From Nitrospirota bacterium (GTDB lineage: Bacteria > Nitrospirota > Thermodesulfovibrionia > Thermodesulfovibrionales > UBA6898): a DNA stretch of 64,000 nt. A program made the translations under genes and the position numbers. The notes beneath the pieces were generated by a model. It did no database searches and was not told the DNA's origin. It saw only the letters and a program-made list of their open reading frames with translations. The stretch lies in NCBI GenBank assembly GCA_016235245.1, contig JACRLO010000020.1:88923-152922 (forward strand). The letters run 5' to 3'. Positions within the stretch are counted from its first letter, which is position 1, and each line of letters starts with the position of its first letter. Of the stretch, positions 18,120-26,854 are shown one piece after another.

Positions 18120-19870
18120 TGACGACCGCTGTCAGCTCCAGGCTATCAGCCCGTAATTTTTGGCGTCTGACTGTTTTACTGTTTACTCACTGCTCAGTAA
18201 TCATCACGGCAGTTATCGTGCTGCCGTTTACTGCACAGGCGGCTGATACGAAGAACTCACTCCTTGCCGGTATGGATCAGGCAGAGATCCTGAGGCTCGG
18301 CCAGCGCATATACCGTGAGGGCATCCTGCCTGACGGCAAGCCCCTTCCCGGCTTTGTGAGCGGTGATGTGCCTGTGGACGGGACAGCATTTACCTGCGTC
18401 AGCTGCCATCTCAGAAGCGGTCTCGGCTCGTTTGAAGGGAACGTCGTAACACCGCCGACCAACGGCCGCATTCTCTATCAGCCCCGCGAACCGTTTATCA
18501 AGGGATCGGAGTTCGTGCCCTACATACATAATTATGCTGTTTATCTGCCGGTCCGTCCTGCCTATACCTATGAAACGCTCGCTGCGCTGATCAGCACCGG
18601 CTACGACCCTACCGGCCGCTCTATGGTAGGCGTGATGCCGAGATACGACCTGAGCAGCCGCGATATGGCGATCCTGATTTCCTATCTTGAGACGCTCTCG
18701 GACAAGCCGTCACCGGGAGTCGCCAAAGAAGAGATCAAATTTGCAGCCGTAATTGCCGAGGGCGCTGATCCAACCGCGGTGAGGTCCATGCTTACCCCTA
18801 TCGAGTTTGGCATTGAAAGAAAAAACAGCCTTGCCCTTGCGGCAAAAAAGGATTCCCGGGTCTCCCGCATGTCCTATAACATGTCAGGGAATCTGACCTA
18901 TATGCAGTTTACCCTTTCACGCTGGATATTGAAGGGGCCTTCAACCACTTGGCGGAAGCAGCTTGAGGACTACTATAAGGCAGAGCCGGTCTTTGCCCTC
19001 CTTGGCGGCATCACCAATGGCGACTGGGAGCCTGTCCACCGATTCTGCGAGGATAACGGGATTCCCGATCTCTTTCCCATTGTCGATTATCCGGTCATTT
19101 CGCAAAAAGACTGGTATACCCTCTACCCCTCGCGCGGTATTCAGCAGGAGGGAGAATCTGCAGCCGGGTACATCCACGGCATGTATGAGCTCTTCAAGGG
19201 CCGTCCGATCGTCCAGATCATCAGGGCTGACCACAGGGCAGAGGCCCTTGCTGCAGGATTCCGCAGCACCTGGCAGCAGACAGGCCATGCTCCGGCAAAA
19301 GAGATCATGGTCGCAAAGGGAGAGAAACTCACGGCTGAAAAACTTCAGCAGATCGTCTCGGAGGAGAAGCCTGCCGTCCTGCTCATATGGGATGATGAAT
19401 CTTTTCTGCCGGCCCTCAGCAGCCTGGCCGGAAAGCCGGACAGTCCCGGACTGGTCATCGCATCGGCGCCGTATCTCGGCAAGGCCCTCTGGAGCGTCCC
19501 GGAGGAACTGAGGACAATGCTCTATATGACCTATCCCTACCGGCTGCCGCAGGACGATGCCCGCTATGACAAGACGGTAAAAAGAATATTGGCCGGCAAG
19601 GCGCTCGAGATATTTGACCCGGTCGTTATCAGGCAGTCTTATGTCACCAACGAGGTCCTGGGCAAGGCGTTGCTGGATATGCGCGGGGAATACTACCGTG
19701 ACTTTCTGCTCGATACGATCGGCATGATGGCTGACCAGTATTTCCCGCTCTATGAGCGTGTCAGCTTCGGCCCCGGTCAGCGCTATGCCTCAAAAGGCTG
19801 CTTTATTGTACAGCTCGGCAAGGGCAAGGTCCCGCAGCTTGAACGCCGCAGTGAATGGGTGGCGCAATGA
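18116..19870 (+). CDS. c-type cytochrome fused to periplasmic-binding-protein-like domain
   Basis: 584 residues. A signal peptide (first about 42 residues) is followed by a monoheme cytochrome c domain with CVSCH at 94-98 and candidate Met ligands in GRSMVGVMPRYD, then a long domain (about 205-560) resembling type-1 periplasmic binding proteins (FALLGGITNGDWEPVHRFCE, IVQIIRADHRAEALAAGF, AVLLIWDDESFLPAL). It may pass electrons from the periplasmic oxidase and sense or bind a small ligand. It overlaps the SCO gene (ATGA) and the next gene (ATGA), so the genes are translationally coupled. A haem protein next to mofA has been described for Leptothrix (mofC, from memory). The fusion architecture is unusual. 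Confidence 0.75.
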   Translation: MMTTAVSSRLSARNFWRLTVLLFTHCSVIITAVIVLPFTAQAADTKNSLLAGMDQAEILRLGQRIYREGILPDGKPLPGFVSGDVPVDGTAFTCVSCHLRSGLGSFEGNVVTPPTNGRILYQPREPFIKGSEFVPYIHNYAVYLPVRPAYTYETLAALISTGYDPTGRSMVGVMPRYDLSSRDMAILISYLETLSDKPSPGVAKEEIKFAAVIAEGADPTAVRSMLTPIEFGIERKNSLALAAKKDSRVSRMSYNMSGNLTYMQFTLSRWILKGPSTTWRKQLEDYYKAEPVFALLGGITNGDWEPVHRFCEDNGIPDLFPIVDYPVISQKDWYTLYPSRGIQQEGESAAGYIHGMYELFKGRPIVQIIRADHRAEALAAGFRSTWQQTGHAPAKEIMVAKGEKLTAEKLQQIVSEEKPAVLLIWDDESFLPALSSLAGKPDSPGLVIASAPYLGKALWSVPEELRTMLYMTYPYRLPQDDARYDKTVKRILAGKALEIFDPVVIRQSYVTNEVLGKALLDMRGEYYRDFLLDTIGMMADQYFPLYERVSFGPGQRYASKGCFIVQLGKGKVPQLERRSEWVAQ

Positions 19871-20277
19871 GCTCCCCGTTGTCAGCCATCAGCGCTCAGC
19901 TATCGGCTATCAGTCTGCTCATGGCCATAACCCTCCTGCTGGTGCTGACAGCGGCTGAAGCGGCACAGGGGCAGCAGACGCCTGAGAAGGTCTATGTCGT
20001 AAACGATTACCGATACATACCGACCAGCGCCTCGGATGACAAGGACACAGGGCTTTCCCTCTGCGGGACCCGCTGCAATGCCCTTACCACTGACTATCTG
20101 AATATCACTGAAGTGGGAGGCTGGCAGCTGATGAAGGGTGTGGTGAACAGGGAACTGACCTTGGAACTCAACAGCCCCTTTCTCAAAGGGCAGTGCATAT
20201 GCATAGGCGATGAATATGAGGTGAGGATCGATGACCGCTATGGTGAAGATAGAAGGCGGCCGCCGAGGCAGAAATGA
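19867..20277 (+). CDS. small exported protein with paired Cys, function unknown
   Basis: 136 residues. A signal peptide of about 35 residues is encoded by TCAGC-type repetitive DNA (19872-19920). The mature part has CGTRC and CIC pairs and ends in an Arg/Pro-rich basic tail. ATG at 19867 overlaps the stop of the cytochrome gene. I do not recognise the family. Position between a cytochrome and a multicopper oxidase, with four clustered Cys, suggests a periplasmic metal or redox accessory role, but that is only context. Confidence 0.6.
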   Translation: MSSPLSAISAQLSAISLLMAITLLLVLTAAEAAQGQQTPEKVYVVNDYRYIPTSASDDKDTGLSLCGTRCNALTTDYLNITEVGGWQLMKGVVNRELTLELNSPFLKGQCICIGDEYEVRIDDRYGEDRRRPPRQK

Positions 20278-20331
20278 TCCGGGGCCGGAAGAATGAAAAT
20301 ATCGCAGTATTACACAAGGAGGTGTAAGGTT

Positions 20332-20595
20332 ATGAAAAAACTGTTGGCAGTAGTATCAGGAATGTTGCTGGTAGGTTTCCTGCTCGCAACAGTAATGGCA
20401 GGCAGCACTATACCGAATCAGGGCAGCGTTCAGCAGGGCTCAGCTGAGCAGACTGCTGTTTCTCAGACCCAGATAGATACGGTCAGTAAACGTGAGGAAG
20501 CAAGAAAACAGCGCGACAAGAAGTTGAAAATACGGGCCAAAAATGTCCAGAACGGCACAAATACAGGCAACCAGCTTCAAGTGCCTTCGAAGTAG
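20332..20595 (+). CDS. small exported basic protein, function unknown
   Basis: 87 residues: signal peptide (MKKLLAVVSGMLLVGFLLAT, cleavage near AMA-G), then a Gln/Ser/Thr-rich stretch and a Lys/Arg-rich segment (SKREEARKQRDKKLKIRAKN). The start has a strong AAGGAGG at 20316-20322, nine bases upstream, better than the in-frame ATG at 20293. The product is small, secreted and positively charged; no family recognised. It lies 96 bp upstream of the multicopper oxidase start, with the sigma-54-like element in between. Confidence 0.65.
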   Translation: MKKLLAVVSGMLLVGFLLATVMAGSTIPNQGSVQQGSAEQTAVSQTQIDTVSKREEARKQRDKKLKIRAKNVQNGTNTGNQLQVPSK

Positions 20596-20618
20596 TATGT
20601 GCAACAAGGCGTACATGA

Positions 20619-20635
20619 TTGGCACCACGTTAGCA
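20619..20635 (+). promoter_or_regulatory. sigma-54 (-24/-12) promoter candidate upstream of the multicopper oxidase
   Basis: TTGGCACCACGTTAGCA matches the RpoN consensus TTGGCAC-N5-TTGCA with one mismatch in the -12 box. The essential GG (20621-20622) and GC (20633-20634) are exactly ten bases apart. Transcription would start near 20646, leaving about 45 nt to the ATG at 20691 with GGAGGG at 20681-20686. The NtrC-type activator at 14645-16345 is a natural candidate regulator. Binding sites for it were not identified. Confidence 0.6.
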
Positions 20636-20690
20636 GACGCAGACAACGAATCATATTTGGAATTTGAGAACCAGTATAATGGAGGGAGTT

Positions 20691-23600
20691 ATGCGTAATC
20701 GATCATTCAATTCAATTTTAGTTGCAGTTCTGTCTGTGCTGATCCTTCTTTCGGATGGGCTCGCAGAGGCCTATCTCAGTACAGACTACAGTTATTATAC
20801 GGCCCCAGGGCAATTTGTAATCGGCCCGGGCGTTCTTCCGGACTATCTGACAACCCCCAACTGGGCCTTTTCACCGCCCCTTACGAAATTTATTGACCCT
20901 CTGCCGAATCTCTGTGATCCGAAAACAGCTGTTGACCACTGTGTTGGCGGCAAAAGGATCCCGATTGCCGTGCCGGATAAGGTCACATATCCCGGCTCTG
21001 ACTATTATGAGATCGAACTGCAACAGTACACAGAAGTAATGCATTCTGAACTGCCTGCTACTACATTGCGCGGCTATGTTCAGACAAACCCAGGCACAAA
21101 TACTACGAGCTGCAATGTCCCTGTTGCATTACCCCTTGTCAGCGGAGACTGCACCGTAGCTGACAACACTATAACCCCTGGAGGTATTCACTTCCTCGGC
21201 CCGATCATCATTGCAACAAAGGGCCGGCCAGTGCGGGTGCTCTTCAAAAACAAAATCAATCCCGGTGGGGGAGATGGCGACCTCTTCCTCCCGGTAGATG
21301 ACACTGTCATGGGCGCAGGCCCTTACAAAATCAATTTCGATCCTGCTGCCAAATACGATCCCCTGGTAACGCCAGTCCCTCCAACGTTTTCCCCATCAAA
21401 AGAGGGATTTTTTAGCACGAATCGCGCTACCCTGCACCTCCATGGCGGCAGAAGCCCCTGGATCAGTGACGGAACTCCGCACCAGTGGATTGCCCCTGCT
21501 ACGGACCAGGACCCGAATTACCCTCAGGGCGTAAGTGTCGAAAACGTTCCTGACATGCCGGCTCCGGGTGTCGGCGAGCAGACCTTTTTTTGGACCAACC
21601 AGCAGAGCTCCCGCATGATGTTCTACCATGATCATGCCTGGGGCATCACCCGCCTTAATGTGTACGCAGGTGAGGCAGCAGGATACCTGATAACAGACGA
21701 TGTTGAGCAGGGCCTCGTCGGTAGTGGAATCATCCCCTCGGATATGATCCCGCTCGTGATTATGGACAAGACCTTTGTTAATGCGGATCCGTTAAGCCCT
21801 ACCTATATCGGGTTAACTGACCCCACCTGGAACTGGGGACCTGGGACAGCTGCCCCGGCTGATCAGGGTGTCGTTACGTTTATTAATGTTACCAATGGCG
21901 GATCCGGTTATACGGCCGTACCCACCGTCGATATTACAGAGCCTGGAAAAACCGGCGCAACTGCCAAGGCAGCCTTATCAACAGTGGTTTCGGCTGTTGC
22001 AATAGTAGACCCTGTGGGTACCCCTGCGAACAAGGGCTTAGGTTATGTCTCACCTATAGTCATCATTGACCCTCCACTAAGCGGCATCGGCGCAACTGCG
22101 GATGCCACAATAGATGGCACAGGAGCTATTACCGGCATCGTAGTAACAAATGGAGGCTCAGGGTATGACCCGGGTACCCCGCCCCTGGTCACCATTTTTG
22201 ATCTCAATAATGATAACTATACTCCAGCTGTTGCCACGGCCACAGTCGTATCCACCGTTTCCTCCATATCGGTTTTATCCGGAGGCTCAGGGTACGTCAA
22301 TCCAACGGTTACTATTACGCCTGCAGGCGGCGACACCACCGGAGGTGGTGCCCAGGCATCGGCAACAGTAACTGACATCAAGCCATTACAAACCGGCGAT
22401 CTCTGGTGGCCTCATGTGTATATGCCTGCGCAGAACCCTTATGACGTAAGCGGTATCGCACCTATGGGCAGATGGGCCTACGGCCCCTATTTCTATCCTG
22501 CCACCAATAATCCGTTTCAGCCGATACCGAACCCGTATTACAGCCCTCTCTGCGACCCTGCAGATGACGCCACTCCGGGAAGCTTTGGCGGTTTCTGTCA
22601 GGCGCCTGAAATTCCGTCTACGCCTAACCCCTCATGGGGAGCAGAGGCGTTCATGGATACTCCGCTCGTAAACGGCACTGCATACCCGTATGTTGACGTT
22701 GACCCAAAGGCATATCGTCTGCGCATTCTGAATGCTGCGCATGACCGGTTCATGGCCCTCTCGCTCTTTACGGCAGTCGATAAGACCGGCTATACCAATC
22801 CGACACCAGCACCGTTTGACTTTACCGGCGCGGCAACCGATCTTACTGAAGTCGCCATGATCGATGCCTCTGCTTCAGGCCTTGCTGCTGATGGGACCTG
22901 CCCCGGTACCTGGCCTGCAGACGGTCGCGCAGGTGGTGTGCCGGCCTGCAGCACCAAAGGCCCTGACTGGATCATGATCGGCAACGAAGGCGGCTTCCTG
23001 CCGATGCCGGTGGTGATCCCTCCGCAACCGATAACATGGAACATGAACCCCAGTATGTTCAACGTGGGCAACGTCAATGGCGGCTCGCTGATCCTCGGCC
23101 CTGCTGAGAGGGCAGACGTCATCGTCGACTTCTCTGCTTACAGAGGCAAGACACTGATCTTATACAATGACGGCTCAGCTCCATGGCCTGCGCTTAATCC
23201 TCAGTACGACTTTTATACCGGCAACCCTGACGGAACTGCATCAGGCAGCGCTCCCTCAACCGCTCCCGGCAAAGGCCCCAACACAAGGACCATCATGCAG
23301 TTTAGGGTCGCTGATATAGCTCCTGCTGCAACCTATGATACTGCGCCTTTGATCACTGCCTTTACCTCGACCTATGTCCCTGGACCTACGCCAAGCGGCA
23401 CAAAGGGCGTATTCCAGCAAGCGCAGGACCCGATCATCGTAGCACAGGGTAATATGAACCCCACAGGTGACCCGGTTTTGTATGAGGCATTTTTGGGTTC
23501 ACAGGACTATAGTGCCTATAATAAGGCCTATAACAAGACCTTCCCGGCCACGTATCCAAACTGGGGAATAGTCCCAAAGATCAATGATAAGATCATCAGT

Positions 23601-25535
23601 TTCAAGACCCTTACCGATTCTAATGGTACCGTGGCCCCAACAACGCAGAGCATCGCAATGAAGAACAAGTCAATCCATGATGAAATGGGCGCGACTTTTG
23701 ATGACTATGGCCGCATGCGCGCTGCCCTCGGTCTCGAAAAATCCGGTGGAGGCGGACTTCAGGTGAATTTCGTTGTGCAGACTTACAGCTCTCCGGCCAC
23801 AGAGAACCTGACAGCCAACGGAGTTCAGGTCTGGAAGATCACCCATAACGGTGTGGATACGCATCCGATCCATTTCCATCTCTTTGACGTACAGGTCTTA
23901 AACAGAATCGGCTGGGACGGCTTTGTCCGCCTGCCTGACCCGACCGAGCTGGGATGGAAAGAAACGGTCAGGATCAGCCCGCTTGAAGACACCATCGTTG
24001 CCATTAAGCCGATAGCGCCGACTCTTCCGTTTGGAGTGCCATCAAGCTTTCGGCCACTGAACCCGGCAACGGAAATTGGCTCCACGACAGAGATAACACA
24101 GATCGACCCGGTAACCGGCAATGCTTATGCAACGCCACTTACCAACTCCTGGGCTAATTTCAAGTGGGAATATGTCTGGCATTGCCATATCCTCAGTCAT
24201 GAAGAAAACGACATGATGAGGGCAATGTCATTGCATGTAGTCGAGGCAGTACCCGCAGCACCGACGTGGGGATCGGCTGTGATAGTAGCAGGCCCTCCTT
24301 ATCATGTTGATCTTACTTGGAATGACAAATCAGCTACCGAATATCTGTTCCGTTTAGATCGTTCAGTGGACGGTGGAGCATTTACCAAACTCGTAGATGT
24401 GCCGGCCAATACTACTACCTATTCGGATTTGACTGCAACTAATCTCCACATATACAGATACACGGTAACAGCTGTGGGTGCTCAAGGCTCAGCAACGTCA
24501 GGAATAATCACGGCATCACCTCCACCGCCTGGGGCGTCAACACTCACATCGCCTGTAGCGGGTGCTACTATTGCTACCACAACGCCATCCTATACATGGA
24601 CAGTGGGAGCATCAGAGGGGGCTACCCAATATCGACTCTATATTGCACGGCAGGGTGCAGGAGTTATTCCAGGTGGTGATCAGACATTTAATGCAGCAGC
24701 TATCTGCACAGGAACAACAGCTGTGGATACCTGCACAGTGAACACACCACCAATGCCGACTTTGACGAATAATACGACATATACCTGGAATGTTCAGGGG
24801 AGTAATGTGGGGGGTGCTGGCCTGTGGGCTGGAGCGAGATTATTCACCGTAACAACAGCGACAGTTCCTGGTGTTCCGACACTCACGTCACCTGTAGCGG
24901 GGGCAGTTATCGCTTCTACTACCCCGTCTTATACCTGGACAGTGGGAGCATCTGCAGGGGCAACCCAGTATCGGATCTATCTTACACAGTCGGGAGGGGG
25001 CGTCATTCCTGGTGGTGACCAGACGTTTAACGCTGCTGCCATCTGCACAGGAACAACGGCAGGGGATACCTGCACAGTGAACACACCGCCAATGCCAACA
25101 TTGACGAATAATACGACTTACAGTTGGAACGTGCGAGGTATTAATGCAGCTGGTAATGGTGCATGGGCAGGCTCCAGATCGTTCACCGTAACAACAGCGA
25201 CTGTGCCTGGGGTGCCTACTCCCACACCGCCTATTGGTGGGATAATCGTAGGCTCCACGACGCCGTCCTATACATGGACAGTGGGAGCATCTGCAGGGGC
25301 AACCCAGTATCGGATCTATCTTACGCGGCAGGGGGCTGGCGGAGTGCCAGGCGGCGATCGGACGTTTAATGCTGCAGCCATCTGCACAGGAACAACAGCA
25401 GTGGATACCTGCACAGTGAATACACCGCCAATGCCGACCTTGACAGGCAATACCACTTATTTCTGGAATCTTCGTGGCATAAATGCAGCAGGTTCAGGCG
25501 CTTGGGCGGGCGCTCAACAGTTTAAAACACCATAA
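20691..25535 (+). CDS. large multicopper oxidase, MofA-like, with Fn3 and C-terminal repeats
   Basis: 1,614 residues, exported. All four copper motifs are present: HLHGG (His249, His251), FYHDHAW (His313, His315), THPIHFH (His1058, His1061, His1063) and WHCHILSHEENDM (His1164, Cys1165, His1166, His1170, Met1175 as type 1 ligand). An insertion at about 393-563 holds three GGSGY-centred repeats, a feature I associate with MofA-type oxidases. After about residue 1185 comes an Fn3-like domain, then three 113-residue repeats (from 24541), each with a CTGTTAxDTCTVNTPPMPTL element. Likely extracellular oxidation of Mn(II) or another metal or phenol. Start: ATG after GGAGGG, giving a signal peptide. 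The repeats are nearly identical to those in the protein at 50613-53657. Confidence 0.88.
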   Translation: MRNRSFNSILVAVLSVLILLSDGLAEAYLSTDYSYYTAPGQFVIGPGVLPDYLTTPNWAFSPPLTKFIDPLPNLCDPKTAVDHCVGGKRIPIAVPDKVTYPGSDYYEIELQQYTEVMHSELPATTLRGYVQTNPGTNTTSCNVPVALPLVSGDCTVADNTITPGGIHFLGPIIIATKGRPVRVLFKNKINPGGGDGDLFLPVDDTVMGAGPYKINFDPAAKYDPLVTPVPPTFSPSKEGFFSTNRATLHLHGGRSPWISDGTPHQWIAPATDQDPNYPQGVSVENVPDMPAPGVGEQTFFWTNQQSSRMMFYHDHAWGITRLNVYAGEAAGYLITDDVEQGLVGSGIIPSDMIPLVIMDKTFVNADPLSPTYIGLTDPTWNWGPGTAAPADQGVVTFINVTNGGSGYTAVPTVDITEPGKTGATAKAALSTVVSAVAIVDPVGTPANKGLGYVSPIVIIDPPLSGIGATADATIDGTGAITGIVVTNGGSGYDPGTPPLVTIFDLNNDNYTPAVATATVVSTVSSISVLSGGSGYVNPTVTITPAGGDTTGGGAQASATVTDIKPLQTGDLWWPHVYMPAQNPYDVSGIAPMGRWAYGPYFYPATNNPFQPIPNPYYSPLCDPADDATPGSFGGFCQAPEIPSTPNPSWGAEAFMDTPLVNGTAYPYVDVDPKAYRLRILNAAHDRFMALSLFTAVDKTGYTNPTPAPFDFTGAATDLTEVAMIDASASGLAADGTCPGTWPADGRAGGVPACSTKGPDWIMIGNEGGFLPMPVVIPPQPITWNMNPSMFNVGNVNGGSLILGPAERADVIVDFSAYRGKTLILYNDGSAPWPALNPQYDFYTGNPDGTASGSAPSTAPGKGPNTRTIMQFRVADIAPAATYDTAPLITAFTSTYVPGPTPSGTKGVFQQAQDPIIVAQGNMNPTGDPVLYEAFLGSQDYSAYNKAYNKTFPATYPNWGIVPKINDKIISFKTLTDSNGTVAPTTQSIAMKNKSIHDEMGATFDDYGRMRAALGLEKSGGGGLQVNFVVQTYSSPATENLTANGVQVWKITHNGVDTHPIHFHLFDVQVLNRIGWDGFVRLPDPTELGWKETVRISPLEDTIVAIKPIAPTLPFGVPSSFRPLNPATEIGSTTEITQIDPVTGNAYATPLTNSWANFKWEYVWHCHILSHEENDMMRAMSLHVVEAVPAAPTWGSAVIVAGPPYHVDLTWNDKSATEYLFRLDRSVDGGAFTKLVDVPANTTTYSDLTATNLHIYRYTVTAVGAQGSATSGIITASPPPPGASTLTSPVAGATIATTTPSYTWTVGASEGATQYRLYIARQGAGVIPGGDQTFNAAAICTGTTAVDTCTVNTPPMPTLTNNTTYTWNVQGSNVGGAGLWAGARLFTVTTATVPGVPTLTSPVAGAVIASTTPSYTWTVGASAGATQYRIYLTQSGGGVIPGGDQTFNAAAICTGTTAGDTCTVNTPPMPTLTNNTTYSWNVRGINAAGNGAWAGSRSFTVTTATVPGVPTPTPPIGGIIVGSTTPSYTWTVGASAGATQYRIYLTRQGAGGVPGGDRTFNAAAICTGTTAVDTCTVNTPPMPTLTGNTTYFWNLRGINAAGSGAWAGAQQFKTP
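24541..25535 (+). repeat. three 113-codon repeats at 3' end of multicopper oxidase gene
   Basis: Three tandem units of about 339 bp start near 24541, 24880 and 25219. The last two match, in inverted orientation, the last two units of the array at 50613-52635 at better than 90 percent by eye, including exact runs of about 45 to 55 bp. Each unit encodes a beta-rich module with one Cys pair. Confidence 0.85.
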
Positions 25536-25553
25536 GTTATATGGTCTAATCAG

Positions 25554-25582
25554 TCCGGGGAGCGGATCACACGCTCCCCGGA
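25554..25582 (+). terminator. strong hairpin after multicopper oxidase gene
   Basis: Perfect 11-bp stem TCCGGGGAGCG / CGCTCCCCGGA with a 7-nt loop, 18 bp past the stop codon. No T-run follows, so it may act with Rho or as a 3' stabilising structure. The rest of 25583-25747 holds no gene that I can support. Confidence 0.6.
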
Positions 25583-25747
25583 TCCCTTCTCCTGTTGGAC
25601 ACGTCACACGTTATAAATATTAATACCTCCCTCCATTGCGGCATTGAGTTTTTGGACATGCCTGTATGACAACATCAGGTGTCTACTTTTTAGGGAAGCT
25701 TACGCTACTGCCTTCAGCAGAACGCAAAAGAGGTCGTAAAAAAGGGA

Positions 25748-26854
25748 CTATGAGGCGAGGAGGATAGCGACAAGCCTCTGAGCAGTTCTTCCATCCCAGA
25801 GCGCAGGAATGCAACCGGTCTTTCGCAGACCCTTCTTAAAGTCAGCATACGCATTGAGGATCCCCTGCTGAGTTATTCCCACAAGAAGATTGGAGCCTTC
25901 CCCGATAGTGATCGGTCTTTCCGTATTCTCGCGTATCGTGAAGCAGGGGATGCCAAGCGCAGTCGTCTCTTCCTGAAGACCGCCGCTGTCAGTAAGGACA
26001 AGGGCAGCATCTTTCCATACAGCAAGGAAGTCGAGGTAAGACTGGGGCGGCATCGTCTTTATATTTGAACGGTCAATGATATGCATAAGCCCGCATGCCT
26101 CGACATGCTTCTGGGTTCTCGGATGGATCGGAAATATGATCGGCATATCCTGCGAGATCTCCGCAAGGGCATTCAGTATTCCGGTTAATGTTTCCGGGAA
26201 ATCAACATTCGACGGCCTGTGCAAGGTACATACAGCATAGGGTTTAGAGACTGTCAGCCTGCCAGTTTTAGAGCCTGTCAACTTATTCAAGCAGTAATGC
26301 AATGTATCTATCATGATATTGCCGACGTGATGTACATGGCCGGCAGCCTTTCCCTCTTTTTTAAGATTTTCCAGCCCGCTCGGTTCAGAAACAAAGAGAA
26401 GATCGGATATCGAATCTGTCACGATCCTGTTGATCTCCTCTGGCATGGTCATGTCTCCGCTTCTCAGTCCGGCTTCGACGTGTGCCACTTTTATGTTCAA
26501 CTTCTTTGCTGTTATGGAACAGGCCAGTGTGGAGTTCACGTCGCCGACAACCACTACAAGATCAGGAGTTTCGCTCTGACATACCTTTTCAAATTCGACC
26601 ATGATTTTTGCGGTCTGTTCAGCATGAGAGCCTGATCCCACATTCAAAAAATAGTCTGGCTCAGGAATGTCAAAGTCCTCAAGGAAGACCCTGGACATCT
26701 CATAGTCATAATGCTGCCCGGTATGCACGAGCCTCCAGCTAACATTGCCTGACGGCTTCCTAGCTTGCTGGCTTGATAGCTTATTTAGTTCATGGATCAG
26801 CGGTGCGATCTTCATAAAGTTTGGACGGGCGCCCGCAACAAGGAGTAGTTTCAT
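25748..26854 (-). CDS. wecB: UDP-N-acetylglucosamine 2-epimerase (non-hydrolysing)
   Basis: 368 residues with the family signature: AGARPNFMKIAPLIHEL, VHTGQHYDYEMS, VVGDVNSTLA, HVEAGLRSGDMTMPEEINR, TLHRPSNVD, TDSGGLQEE and TIRENTERPIT. It makes UDP-ManNAc from UDP-GlcNAc for the glycan. The gene overlaps the WecG-like gene upstream by 4 bp, supporting a ManNAc or ManNAcA transfer pathway. Near residue 27 the sequence LNKLSSQQARKPSGN is longer than the usual loop and is encoded by a CTAGCTTGCTGGCTTGATAG-type repetitive stretch (26756-26785). It is the last gene of the minus-strand glycan block. Confidence 0.93.
   Translation of the reverse strand: MKLLLVAGARPNFMKIAPLIHELNKLSSQQARKPSGNVSWRLVHTGQHYDYEMSRVFLEDFDIPEPDYFLNVGSGSHAEQTAKIMVEFEKVCQSETPDLVVVVGDVNSTLACSITAKKLNIKVAHVEAGLRSGDMTMPEEINRIVTDSISDLLFVSEPSGLENLKKEGKAAGHVHHVGNIMIDTLHYCLNKLTGSKTGRLTVSKPYAVCTLHRPSNVDFPETLTGILNALAEISQDMPIIFPIHPRTQKHVEACGLMHIIDRSNIKTMPPQSYLDFLAVWKDAALVLTDSGGLQEETTALGIPCFTIRENTERPITIGEGSNLLVGITQQGILNAYADFKKGLRKTGCIPALWDGRTAQRLVAILLAS

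Noticed and set aside
24541..25535. CRISPR-like array
   Set aside because: Regular repeats are 339-bp coding units with no spacers; no cas genes nearby.
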